From Ipomoea triloba (Eukaryota; Streptophyta; Magnoliopsida; Solanales; Convolvulaceae), in the NCBI RefSeq assembly GCF_003576645.1, contig NC_044929.1:6747239-6811238 (forward strand): a stretch of 64,000 nt of DNA, written 5' to 3'. Position numbers and translations under genes: made by a program. This document shows, one piece after another, positions 34,980 to 48,000 of the stretch; positions within the stretch are counted from its first letter, which is position 1, and the number at the start of each line of letters is the position of its first letter. Below the pieces are notes generated by a model that saw only the letters and a program-made list of their open reading frames with translations, was not told where the DNA came from and searched no databases.

Positions 34980-37900
34980 TGTGTCCCCTTACTACTTGGA
35001 TGTCATCGATCTTCATACGGGTAAATAGAGCATCATGTTTTTTAATACATAAGAGATAGCGTTGCTTGATGGTTTAGGATGTATGTTGTTATGTTGGAGG
35101 TAATGAGTTTAATCCTTCCTAGTAGCACGTCCATCCTTTAATATTTTGCTCCAAGATTCTTTATCTCCTAACAATAAAAATGGACACCTGCTTAGGTCAA
35201 GACTTTCCCAATAAAATGACCTCAGATTTTTTTTATTTATAATAATAGATACAATGTCTTTTTAACGTTGGAAACTTTCTCTATACTATACTATAGAGGC
35301 AGGTAACTTTGTGTTGATTATTTACAACGTATTATTATATTATGTAAAAAAATAAACAAAAATTATTACTTGGTCGTGGTTTTTCCTTCTTATTAATCTT
35401 GAACCACCGATTCATGATATTATTGTGTTTGCACGGTGAATACTCTGGTCTAGGGCATTGAGAAACAGACCAAAAGGCCCAGCAAAAACTATATTTACAC
35501 ATGTTATTATTAATAATTAATAAAATTTATTTTTAAATAGAACAATAACAACTAACATGTCATATCAATGTATAATATTTTTTTTATTCATCAAATTATA
35601 TTCTTTAGAATTTTTACTGTTTTAGGTGAAAACAAAGTAAAAATAATAATAATAAAAAATCTCAAATTTTCTATTTTGTCATTTAGAGCGCAGACACGAT
35701 TTGAATACTTGTCTTCCTTTTTACTATTTATTTATTTATACCTTTTAGAAGAAAACAAATGCAAAAGATTAAAGAATGTTGCAAGTGAGAAAATGTTGGC
35801 ATATAGAAGTTGCACCGAATGGTATGAAAGGTGACAAAACGGTGCTATTATAATTTGGCTACTTGTGGGTACAAAGGGCAAAAAAACATTCAACTGTGGG
35901 CCCCCACGAGGACCATTGCAAAATGTTGTGGTTTTTTCTGTAATTAGCTTCAACAATAGGGGCAAAACAAAACTTCCCCTTGTGTTAATTTAAATATTAT
36001 AATAGTCTTTTGGATTGTAGCAGTGGAAAATAAAATAAACAAATAATAGGCATTGAATAAATAAATTGGTCGTCCAATATTGACAGTCTCGAGAAAATGG
36101 CAACACTTTTTCGTGCTCAAGGAATTGGAACAATTATATTTAATTGTAAAAGGTCTAGAAATACACATACTATTGAATTATTCAGAAAATAAAAAGTTTT
36201 ATTTTTAATTTCACAATTATTATATTATTACTAGGGAACTAGTAATATTTAGCTCCCATATTTGATTTTTGTTACAATAATTTGCCTTGGGTTTCTCTCC
36301 CTCATTTTTTTTTTTAGATTTAAGTGTGATCTAAATCGAATTCAATTAGTTTTGTAATTTGATAATGAAGAAATTGAATGTTGTAAGTTAATTTTCTTTT
36401 AGATAGATTAATAATTTGTATATTATATACTTGTAAAAAAATTATAAATGACATGACATAGAAAACTAACTTTTAGTGAATAATAATGTATATCAAATTA
36501 TTTTGTATTATTTTTTAAAGGAGATGATGTACAGATTATGAAATTATCAAAGTATTTAAAAAGCTAACATTTATATAACATATTATGCACATATGATAAC
36601 ATTGTTCTATGTTAATAATATGATTATAGATAAATAAATTGAAGGTACATAATATATTAATTGCATATACATAATTTATACTATGGTCCACAATGGGCAT
36701 GGTGGACTATGGTAATGATATAATGAATGCAAAATCATAAGCTCAAATTATTTAAAGATTAAAATAATTTACAATATTATTTTTAACCCATCATAATTAT
36801 ATGGTGGTGGACGCGATTACAAAATTTACTTGAGGGAAACGTCGCAATTGGATTGAGATGCATGTTTTCACGAGTGAAACTATAAAGATGCTGGTAGATG
36901 ACAGGTCACAAGGATGGTGAGAGTTTCGCCAAAGGAAATAGTAAGAATAGGCGCTAGCTTGTTGGGTACCCCTTTCATTAAAAAAATACTTTTATGAAAA
37001 TTCTATATTTTGAGAAATATCCTATTTGATGAATATGGAATTAATTATTGCGATATTATTTATGTTTATGCATTATGATGGGAAAAATTGGAAATTAATT
37101 TAAATATGTGAACCAATTATTTTTAGACAAAATTACTAATATTGCTATATAATATTACCTTGAAATAATGCTCCTTAAATAGTTTTTAACATGTTGTCAT
37201 GGCAAAATATGTTGTACAACATTTTAAACTCAATGTTCAAACCTATTAGCCCTAAAAAATACATACAAAATCACATATATAAGTATATAACCTGAAAGCG
37301 CACATATAATGTTTATAAAAATTGTAATAAAAGACTAAAATGTAGCAATATCAATAAAGTTGTGGAGTTAATTATGCTCAAATTAGAAGTTAAGACTACA
37401 TATGATAATATCACAATATTCACAAATAGTCGAAATATTAAATGTGAATTTTTTTTGAATTTTTGAATGTTATTAAATTTATTACATGTCACCTAATACA
37501 AATTTTTATTTATAATTGTAGTTAAATATAATCTAAAACTCATATATGTGTGAATTCATACTATAACATCGATTTTTTGTTCGTTTTTCTTGTGCTAGTG
37601 GTGATGCACTTGGTGCTTAAAATATTAAATATTGTACATTGCATTTTTACTTGACACATATATACCCTTCTGCTATTATACCTTTGACAACACTAATATT
37701 TAAAGAGGGAAATTAATAATGTTAAAATATGAAATTGACACGCATATTTTTACTGTTTGATCAATATCATTATATATCATATTTATTTAATCAAATTTAT
37801 AAGTCTATCATCATATTATAATTTCAAATTGAACGAGTAATTAGCAATTTATTTGCTTTTCGTTAATTTAATCCATTTTTTTAAAATTAATATTGCCACA

Positions 37901-39316
37901 TAAATTATCATTCACTACCTATTGATGATTTCAAATTAATCTTGTTTTCACATGTTTAATGTACAACCCTTTTAGCCCTACTTTGAGAGTGGGTACAAGA
38001 GACTCAAGAATTACGTACATGGTCGGATGGTCCAATAGTTTGCAATCCTATACTAATATCAAATTTGAAATAAAATTACTGCTTTTGGTATAGGTATATC
38101 AAGAAGAAGAAGAAAAAAGAAAATAGAGACAAAAGGAGGCCCCAAAAAAAATCATGATGAACACTTATCTAATATTGTTTAGCTGTGTTTTTTCTCTAGA
38201 TAGGGTGTGTTTTTTCTCTAGATAGGGATGTCTGGTATATGTCATTATGAAATATAGGGAGTATACCATTAGGAGCGTACAAAGTTCCCTTCAGTTATCT
38301 CTTTGCTAAATAATAAGATTGGCAATACAACCTGCAACATGATTTTGTTCTCTATACATATGTTTGATAAAAAAACATGAAATTACAAATCATTTCATAA
38401 ATATAGAATGAACTAATCAGTGGAGAATAATATATTCGAAAAAAAAAAACTAAATATCATTACACAACTTTTAAGATTTGAGGTTATATGCGTGGACTCA
38501 TAAAGAAAGATAAATAATATAATCATTTTTTTTTAAATAGATCGTTGTTGAGTTTTTAACGATTACTATTTGTGTAACACTTCGACCAAACAATTCATGA
38601 ACTATAAAATCACTTTTTATCAATTTCAATAACAAACTACGTAGTATTAATTTCAACGTCCAATCCATCAATAAATTATATAGAAATCAAAGATCGAATA
38701 TGTAACTTTTATTTTTATATTACAATGATACACAAATTAATTATATTGAATGTTTTCTATCACAAAACTAATATAATTATTACACAACAATTAAATAATT
38801 TGTCAGTAAATAGACCATGTAACCTTGATTATGGTCTAAGAGGTTTTATATAATGTATGTTTTAGAAGGATTTTACTGATGTATTGAAAAAAAATTATAA
38901 AATTATATGAAATGCTTATGTGGAGCTTTGTCATTAGTTAATTTAGAAGGGACATGAGGTACTTCTTATGAATTAGTTAATGAATATATATCAATCCAAT
39001 ATCTAGTAAAAACTGAGGTAAAATTTATGACCAATTACATTTTATTAGGGGTGACCAAAGAAACCCCCAATCATTACTCGAATGTGTGCGATGAGTAAAT
39101 TTTGCTCATGCGCTGTGCATGCAAATCACACATGAGAAGTAAATTTAAAATAAAAAATTGTGTGTAACGAACTCAATCGATAGAAAGTGAGAAACAATAA
39201 TGTACAAGTATAATTATTTTATTTTTAAGAGTATTATATGAACTCGTATGATGCTATTGAAACTATCTATAACAATCTATAACATAATAGATAAAAAATT
39301 ACAATGTTATGAATGT
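34980..39316. other. Long AT-rich intergenic region, no gene
   Basis: I found no gene, RNA gene or clear transposon end. Open frames are AT-driven, have no family features and overlap in several frames. A 21-bp tandem duplication (gtgttttttctctagatagg twice) lies at about 38185-38227. Confidence 0.5.
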
Positions 39317-39675
39317 AAGCTTGGGGACTTCACAAGGGACTAAGATGGGCTTGGAACAAAGGTTTTCAGAATATAGAAGTCCAAATGGATTCTCAGGAAG
39401 TAGTAAGATGGATTGAAAGCCCGGAGCAATTGAGAGGGCCTCTGCGGAATGTCATTCATGATTGCCACCAATGGATGAACAAGTATTGGATAGTTAAGAT
39501 CAAACATATTTACAGAGAACAGAATGCAGTTGCTGATGGCTTGGTAAAATTGGCGATGATCATGAATAGTGATTGGAATGAGTGGCATGAAATTCCCCCG
39601 ATGGTGCATGAGATAGTTTGCAAGGACCAAGAAGGGATCCCTCAGACCAGGAGGATCGCAGGGAATAGTAATTAA
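39317..39675 (+). pseudogene. LINE ORF2 C-terminal fragment (RNase H-like, RVT_3)
   Basis: Translation gives WAWNKGFQNIEVQMDSQEVV and later WIVKIKHIYREQNAVADGL, the closing RNase H-type domain of plant LINE ORF2. The stop at 39673-39675 looks like the natural end. Short A runs follow at 39712-39720 and 39796-39808. Everything upstream of the domain is missing, so this is a 5'-truncated insertion, which is typical of LINEs. It ends ~400 bases before the DEK1 leader. Confidence 0.75.
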
Positions 39676-39849
39676 TTTTGCTCTATTCGGGTTCACCCCT
39701 CCATCATATATATAAAAAAAGAGCATATTATACAATTTCATCAAATAAATAAGATTATTTAATAAAATTTGCATAGTTTAATAATGATGTTGATAAAAAA
39801 AAAAAAATAGAAACAATTATGACTAATGATCTCCATTAATTCTTTCTAA

Positions 39850-40434
39850 TGCGAGCATGTTTTTTGCCCAAGTTAATTTAGGGCAAAAAATCCAGTTTTG
39901 TCTGAAACTCATATCACGCCCACAGTCACCTCAGGAGCGTGCCCCCACTCTCCAATTAGAATCCCTGTTCACACGAGGCGTGGGGAACACGCGCCGAGGT
40001 CAGCCAATCCGTTTAGACAAATGCCCAGCTGTTATTTTATTATTTACAACCACTAACATTTCAGGAAATTTATATCCACACTCGCACCTTTACTCTTCTT
40101 CTTACACTTCTCTCTCTAAAAAAACTCAGTAGGGTTTTAATCTCTCTCTCTCTAAGACTCACTGACTTTCTCTCTGCCTGCTTGACCCTAAATGAGAGAA
40201 TCTGGATAGAGGAATTCGAGGTAGGGCGGTTGAATTTCTTTGATTTCTGTTTGATTTTTGAACTTTTTTGTTTGCGGAGCTGAGGGGGGGAACAGCAAGT
40301 GTTGGATTAAAACCCTAGCTTTGGTCTTGAATATGGTTTTGGAACTTGCTGAAGAAGCCTAGCTTTCAGCTGGAATCTGCTTTGAAATGCCTGTGTTTTC
40401 GCCTCCCTAACTCGGAACACTTTCAGCGAACCAG
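39850..40434 (+). promoter_or_regulatory. DEK1: DEK1 promoter and first non-coding exon
   Basis: The region changes to higher GC, then a TATA-like tttatatcc (~40068) is followed by CT-rich leader sequence (40100-40165). A donor cag|gtaaag at 40434/40435 pairs with an acceptor tgtag at 40909, so the start codon lies in the second exon after a 475-bp leader intron (40435-40909) that contains an AT microsatellite near 40592-40617. Start site positions are inferred only. Confidence 0.55.
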
Positions 40435-40586
40435 GTAAAGGTTGCTAATTGATTTCCCCTTTTTCAAAATTTTGTGGAGTAGAACATTCAATGTATTTGG
40501 TGAATTGGGTTTTATTGTTTTAGTTTTCGTGTTGGGAATCCGACGTGGATTTATTTCCTCAAATAAAGATACGAGTTTCATGGGAA

Positions 40587-40617
<31 letters not shown>

Positions 40618-40945
40618 GGATATTTATGGAGCTGAGCACTGAATGTATTTACTAAATTGGGTTCTATTGATTCTATTTTCTTGTTCAAACTTAGGCGGAT
40701 TTATTTCATTAAAAAAGATTAGAGCTTGATGGGAATTTCATTTTATTTTTAATTTACATTTTGGCTTCTTTAGGTGTACTGTAAATGCTTTTACTTAGTT
40801 TCCCTTAATTTTTGATGGATATACAGTGGGGGTATTTTCAGTATAGAGGTTAGATGTTTAGGAACATTTTAGTAAATTTTTAATTGATTATTGGTGTATA
40901 CAAATGTAGTCAAGAGAGGAGAAGGAGATAGTACAAATAAGGAGA

Positions 40946-43900
40946 ATGGAAGGGAATGAACATGAACTAATGTTGGCATGTGTGGTTCCTGGAACCCTCT
41001 TCTCTGTGCTGGGTTCTGCTTCTTTTGCAATACTTTGGGCTGTCAACTGGCGACCATGGCGGATTTATAGGTGACTTGTTTTAATCTCTCTATTTTATTT
41101 TCAAACTAGTGCCGTGCCTATCTCAAGTTTCACTCTAATGGTTGTTTGTTTACAATCTTGAATTATATTTTGATCAATGAATATTTTATATATGTAGTTT
41201 TTTGGATTTTAGTTTTATTTCATTTAGAATTTCAAGTATTGTTGTTTGGTAAAATGTAATAGACTATTATTATTATTATTGTATATTTTAATATGGTTTA
41301 TGATATTTATTTATTTGTTTGAGATTCAATGTGATTGTATTTTGATTGTGTCTGGATTTGTTAATGTTTAGTGGTTTTTTGTTCTTTAGAGTACATTTTT
41401 TAATTAATAAAGTAGTTCATTTATATGTTTTGAAATATTAGAATTTGGTTAGATGATTGTGTTTGTGTAAAAAAAAAATTAGATTATTAATGTACAAATT
41501 TTATTGTTATTAGGGAGAAATGATAAATCTTATATTGTTTTTTATTTTTATTTTTTTTTGGTTTTTTTTTTTTAGTTATACATTCGCATTATAATTATTA
41601 TTAGAATTCATTTTTAAATCTATAAAGAAAGTCTATATAAAAATATGAACAGCAATTGAATAACTTAATAATTATTTATCATTATCAAAATTCTAAATAA
41701 CTTATTATTTTTATTTATTTATTTTTAAAATTTTAGTTCATCATTATCAACATTAACATTTTAAAATAAAACTATCCAATTTTAAATAACTTAACATTTA
41801 TCTTTTATCCCCTATGGTTATGTCCAATAAAAATTTGACACATAAGCTAGTCAACGAATGCTTTTACAAAACTTAAAATTTTGAGCCATAAGCATTATTA
41901 GTAGCCAGTAGGATTGCATTTACTAAAGTCTAAACCTTATATTATTATATAGTATAAAACCAATTATAAATAACTTAACATTTGTTTCTAATATCCAATA
42001 AAATTTTGACGCCTAAACATCATTAGTAGTCAATAGGAGTGTGCCTTTTACAAAATCTTATGTAGAATTTTGACATATTAGTATTATTAGTAGCCAATTC
42101 GAATACTTTTACAAAACCTCACTTTATTATATAAAATCTTAAATAACTTAAACATTTATCTTTTATCCAATAAAATTTGACTCATAAGCATTTTTGGTAG
42201 TCAATAGGAATGATTTTACAAAACCTTACATAAAATTCCGAGACACCTTACTTTATTATATAAAACTATGATTGCTTTGCATTGTAATGGTGTTATCTCA
42301 AACCATTTTAAAAGGCCTATAGTTTTATTTTATTTATATTTTTACCTTATCAATTTTAGATGGTGGTAGGCTTCTCAAAGAAAAAAAGAGTAGATGGTGC
42401 TAGATGTGATAACTGTAATTGAAGGGTGAAATTAAATTCATGCATTTATCTAGAACTGTTGGATCTTGTTTGCTTAATTATTGAAATCAACATTTGGAAT
42501 AGTTTCCTAATTGGGTACCATATAAAGAGAGTAGAAGTCTACAAGTCTACATCCATTATTTCTAATATCTGGCACAAATTATTGGCTTGTTGCAATTGAA
42601 TCTGGTTTTCTGTTGGACCTGATTTGACCAAGAAAAGATGCAATGATAAGTGATACAGAGCCTCCAGTATAAATGCCAATGATATTATGAATTACAGAGT
42701 ATATATGAACATGACAGAAAGTAGTAAGGACTTCCTCGTCATCCATTTGTATACTATGAGAAGATATTCCAAACAGGATTGATGCAAGATGAAATAAACC
42801 CACTTCTTCTATTTGGTTACTTTGAAAATCTTGATGCCTTTTGATGACACCTCTACAGCTCTCTACATATTTAGGAATCAAAAGCTTCTGATTCCTCCCA
42901 TCTCAAAGTAATAGACACACCAATTATTGAATACAAGTGGACATCACTTGTGTAATATAGAAATGGCTCCTTTGTTTCCAGTAATGGGTATTGGAGCACT
43001 TCTTCATTTGTCAGTACTCAATTGTTCTTTCTCATTACTCCTTACTACATATAAAAAAATAAAGAACAAAAAAAGAAAAATCATCTTATTCAAAATAATT
43101 CTCAAAAAACCAGTCTTCTCTAATCCAGACAGTATAAAACTACAATAGGTAGCACTTTCCTAATTCTCTGAACTTGTTTGCTTCTATTTCACAAATGAGG
43201 CGGCAGTTGTAAGCACTATCCAACAGGCCGTCTTCTGTATTAATGGCCACTGTCAGTAAGGGGTAAAGTGGGAGGTGAGGAGAGAAAGTCTCCACCAAAG
43301 CAGCTCTTTGATCCTAACAAGTTTGTTAAACTATCACTTCAAAGCATGCTGATTGGTATTTAATACAGTTGCAAAATTGAAAGACAAAATATTATCAAAG
43401 TCAGATAAATGTATATAGTTAATACAACTATACAATCATGAATATAAATGAAAGATGTATAAATACAAATACTAACCAGATGGATAGAAATTTGTTTATA
43501 TATGCAAGAATAAAATTTAATTTTGTGTTCCATATTTATGGAAAATGAAATGAAGCAGCCAACCAAATCAAGATTGTGTTAAAAATGAGTAAATGAAATG
43601 CGGTTTCCTGTGTGATAGGATTCAGTGTATGTCTGTACTTCTTAAGAGCGAACTATACAGCCCTGTTTTAACACTTCTTTCTTTCTTACCTGTTCAGTTG
43701 GATCTTTGCCAGAAAATGGCCTGAATTGCTGCAAGGTCCTCAGTTGGGAATTATATGTAGTTTTATTTCCCTTGTTGCATGGCTGATTGTTATCTCTCCA
43801 ATCGTGGTGCTTATTATGTGGGGAAGCTGGTTAATCATAATATTGGGACGGGACATAATTGGTTTAGCTGTGATAATGGCTGGTATTGCTCTTCTTTTAG

Positions 43901-45034
43901 CCTTCTACTCAATCATGCTTTGGTGGAGAACGCAATGGCAAAGCTCAAGTATGTATCATCTTCCTTTGCATAGTCAGTGCAAAGTCATGATCCCTTTAAG
44001 GATTTAATATTTACTTTATTTAAATTTCATTTGTTCTTTTGTCTAATGATTTTCCCTCATTGATCAATTCCTTTACATCTATGTTACTTCATGAAACACA
44101 TGCTGAATGTTTATGTGTCATTTCTGGAAGAAATTTCTGAAATATTTTTTATTTAACCAAATTTATTTAATTGGTAATTTAAAAATCCCATACAAAAATG
44201 CGAATATTGTGTGGTATCATAGTAATATGACCTTAAAGCTACATTTCTCAAATTCAACTTCAACGTAATAAGGTTCTAGAGAATTTTACGATGTGTATTG
44301 GTTCTGAAGTTAATTTGGATATGAGAGATGGTCACTAATTTTGTGTATACTATTGATAAAAGTTGCTAATAATGTGTTTCCTCTTATAGTTCAATTACTT
44401 AATCATTAGTATGGTATGTTGGGCAGGAGCTGTAGCTGTTCTTCTGTTGCTGGCTGTTGGATTGCTTTGTGCATATGAACTTTGTGCCGTGTATGTTACA
44501 GCTGGTGTTAGTGCATCTGAGAGATATTCGCCTTCTGGTTTTTTCTTTGGTGTGTCAGCAATTGCCTTAGCCATCAACATGCTCTTTATTTGTAGAATGG
44601 TCTTTAATGGTAAGTTACAGTAGTTCTTTTTGTCATCATATGTCTTGGCTTTTGTGTTGTTTCCTTAATGATGCTCGCTGACTTCTAATTTTTTTAGTCC
44701 ATTTCTTGGTACAGTGAATAACATAAATTTTCCTTTGAGTAAACTGCTGTTTTGGCTCTATTTGTCCATTGCCTTTTTTCCTTTATATCTGACTTATTTA
44801 GTGAGTAATTCTCTTGATACCAATCACAACAGGTAATGGCTTAGATGTTGATGAATATGTGCGGAGGGCATACAAATTTGCTTATTCTGATTGTATTGAA
44901 GTGGGGCCAATTGCTTGCTTACAAGAACCTCCTGATCCTAATGAGTTGTATCCTCGTCAAACTAGAAGGCAAGCTATAAACCAAATTCTCTTAAATTGTT
45001 TTTTTTTTTTTTTTAATTTTTTTTTAAAATTATT

Positions 45035-45076
<42 letters not shown>

Positions 45077-48000
45077 AATAAATTTTATTTTATAAATCTT
45101 TTGGTTTTTGACGAGTAATCTATTGTTGTAAAGGTTTTATGCTTTATGAATCCATATATTCTGGTATATGTATGTCTCATGTGGTCCTGTATATGAACCA
45201 GTCCTGCATGCTACCTAATAGCAAACTTGTGCTTAAACATTTGATAGAGCTTTCTCTTTACTTTCCTACATGTCTATTCGCAAGCTACTATAATGTATAT
45301 ATAAGAAATTATGTTGTCAAATTTGATTTCTCATTGAATGAAGTCTGCAGGGCTTTGCATCTTGGGCTTCTCTATCTTGGTTCACTTCTAGTACTACTTG
45401 TATATTCCATCTTGTATGGCCTAACTGCAAAGGAATCACACTGGCTCGGCGCTATAACGTCAGCTGCCATTATTATACTTGGTAGTTCTTTGACTTCATG
45501 CTCCTTTTATTTTTCTGATCAATGCATACAGTAATAAATAGTTTTCTCTGTTGCTTACTAGGTTAAACAAATTTTACCATTCTACCATTACTCTTTGTAT
45601 CTTACCATTATCTTGAATTGTCTTGTCAGACTGGAACATAGGGGCATGCTTGTATGGATTTCAACTTCTTAAAAACCGTGTTGTTGCACTTTTTGTTGCT
45701 GGCGCGTCTAGGGTGTTCCTGATATGTTTTGGAGTTCATTACTGGTTTGTCTGAGATTCCATGGCAGATTTTTTTTTCTCACTCATATTGCACTAGCCAT
45801 TTTGTTAATTGCTCTGCTGCATCTTTCCTTTTGCAGGTATTTAGGACATTGCACTAGTTATGCAGTTGTTGCAACTGTGCTCCTAGGTGCTGCTGTTTCA
45901 CGCCACTTATCTGCTACAGATCCATCAGTGGCAAGAAGAGATGCCCTACAGGGTACAGTTATTCGCCTTAGAGAAGGTTTCCGTCGAAAAGATCAGAATA
46001 GTTCTGCTAGTTCTTCTGAGGGTTGTGGCTCCAGTGTGAAACGTAGCAGTAGTGCAGATGCCGGTCATCTTGGAAACACTACCGTGCCTTGCACTGGTGA
46101 TGTTAGTAGCTGGAATAATATTGAGGGTGTCAATAGTGATAAGAGTATGGATAGTGGAAGACCCAGTTTAGCATTGCGTAGTAGTTCCTGCCGTTCAGTA
46201 GTTCAGGAGCCTGAAGTAGGTTCATCATTTGTTGACAAGAATTTTGATCATAACTCTCTGCTAGTTTGTTCAAGTAGTGGCATGGAAAGCCAAGGCTGTG
46301 AGTCTAGTGCATCAACTTCTGCAAATCAGCAAATACTGGACTTGAATTTGGCATTTGCTTTCCAGGAAAAGTTGAATGATCCCAGAATTACATCAATGTT
46401 AAAGAGGAAGGCAAGACAAGGAGACCTTGAACTCACTAGTTTACTGCAAGATAAAGGACTAGATCCAAATTTTGCTGTGATGCTGAAGGAGAATGGTTTG
46501 GATCCGATGATCCTTGCATTATTGCAGAGAAGTAGTTTGGATGCTGATCGAGATCACCGTGACAATACCAATGTGACAGTCATTGACTCCAACAGTGTTG
46601 ACCATGTGTTACCTAATCAAATATCTTTTTCAGAAGAACTTCGACTCCAGGGATTAGGGAATTGGCTTCAATTTTGCAGAATAATTTTGCATCACATAGT
46701 AGGAACTCCCGAAAGAGCATGGCTTCTTTTCAGTTTAGTCTTCATTCTTGAAACTGTAATTGTGGGAGTTTTTCGTCCAAAGACCATAAAACTCATAAAT
46801 GCTACACACCAACAAGTAAGAAAGTTGATTTGTGCTTCAGTAAAGTCTTGTATTGAGTTTGATTTCTCCTTTCTCAAATGTTTTAAAACTTCTTCTGTAG
46901 TTTGAATTTGGTATTGTGGTGCTGCTTTTGTCTCCCGTAATTTGTTCAATACTGGCGTTCCTTCGGTCTCTTCAAGCAGAAGAGCTTGCAATGACTTCAA
47001 AGTCACGGAAGGTATTTTACTTTTTAGTCATTGGCACAGAGCACAGTATGTCTTGTTAAAATCTATATTCTTTGTACTTGTCCCTATATGAAGCATTAGC
47101 TTCAGCTTGTCTCAATATCTGTCCATAAAGCTGGTATACTGTTGTTCACATTCATTGATATATTCTTCCAGAACACTTGTTTCAAATTTGTTTCTTAAAG
47201 GAAATCTTGATTGGTGTTCCGTAAAAGTTGATTTTTTTCATGAGTAGTTAGCACATTTATTCTGTTATTCCATATGGTTGCCATTCTTTCCATACCTCAT
47301 GTGGCAAATGATGGTATTCATCATATATGTAATTTATTTAATAATCTAATCATATTTTGCAGTATGGTTTTATTGCTTGGATGCTAAGCACTTGTGTTGG
47401 TTTGCTTCTTTCATTCCTAAGGTAAAACCCTGACAATTTTTTGAATTCAGCATTTTATTTATTTTTATAAAGCAAATGATAATACATATCCATTCCTAAT
47501 TATACACTCAAAAACATGATAAAAAAGAGAACTCTTGTGGCAAAAGGTTGTCTTTTACAACCATTATTATCTATCTTATAAATTGGGCAAATAAAAAATA
47601 AAACAGTACACACAAGATGATGTGTCCCTCTTTGGGATCGGTTATCATTGACAATCACTTTGATATCTGTCTGACATGCTATGAGATTTTCCTTATTTTT
47701 TTGCTTAATTTTGACACACCAAGAACCATGCCAATGTGCTGGTGACCCATTTTTGATATGTTTTTGAGTTGCATAACATAAAAATAATCAAGAGAATTTT
47801 ATGTTTGAATTATCAGTGTTGGCCTATTTCTGTGGGTTCAACTGTTGTCATTTGGCTCTAGTGGGAAGTACTACCCATAAAAGGCCTAAATGACTCTGAC
47901 TTGCCACTGTTTTAAAGCCATCCCAGTGTTGTTCTATGTTCTAAGACCTGTAGTGTTTATGATGCTTGTTTTTGCTTTGATTGACAAATTGAGAAATGAT

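Noticed and set aside
43360..43566. Minus frame in DEK1 intron 1 near exon 2
   Set aside because: AT-driven Ile/Tyr-rich text with no features.
46692..47006. 104-codon minus frame across DEK1 exons 7 and 8
   Set aside because: Shadow of the DEK1 coding strand.
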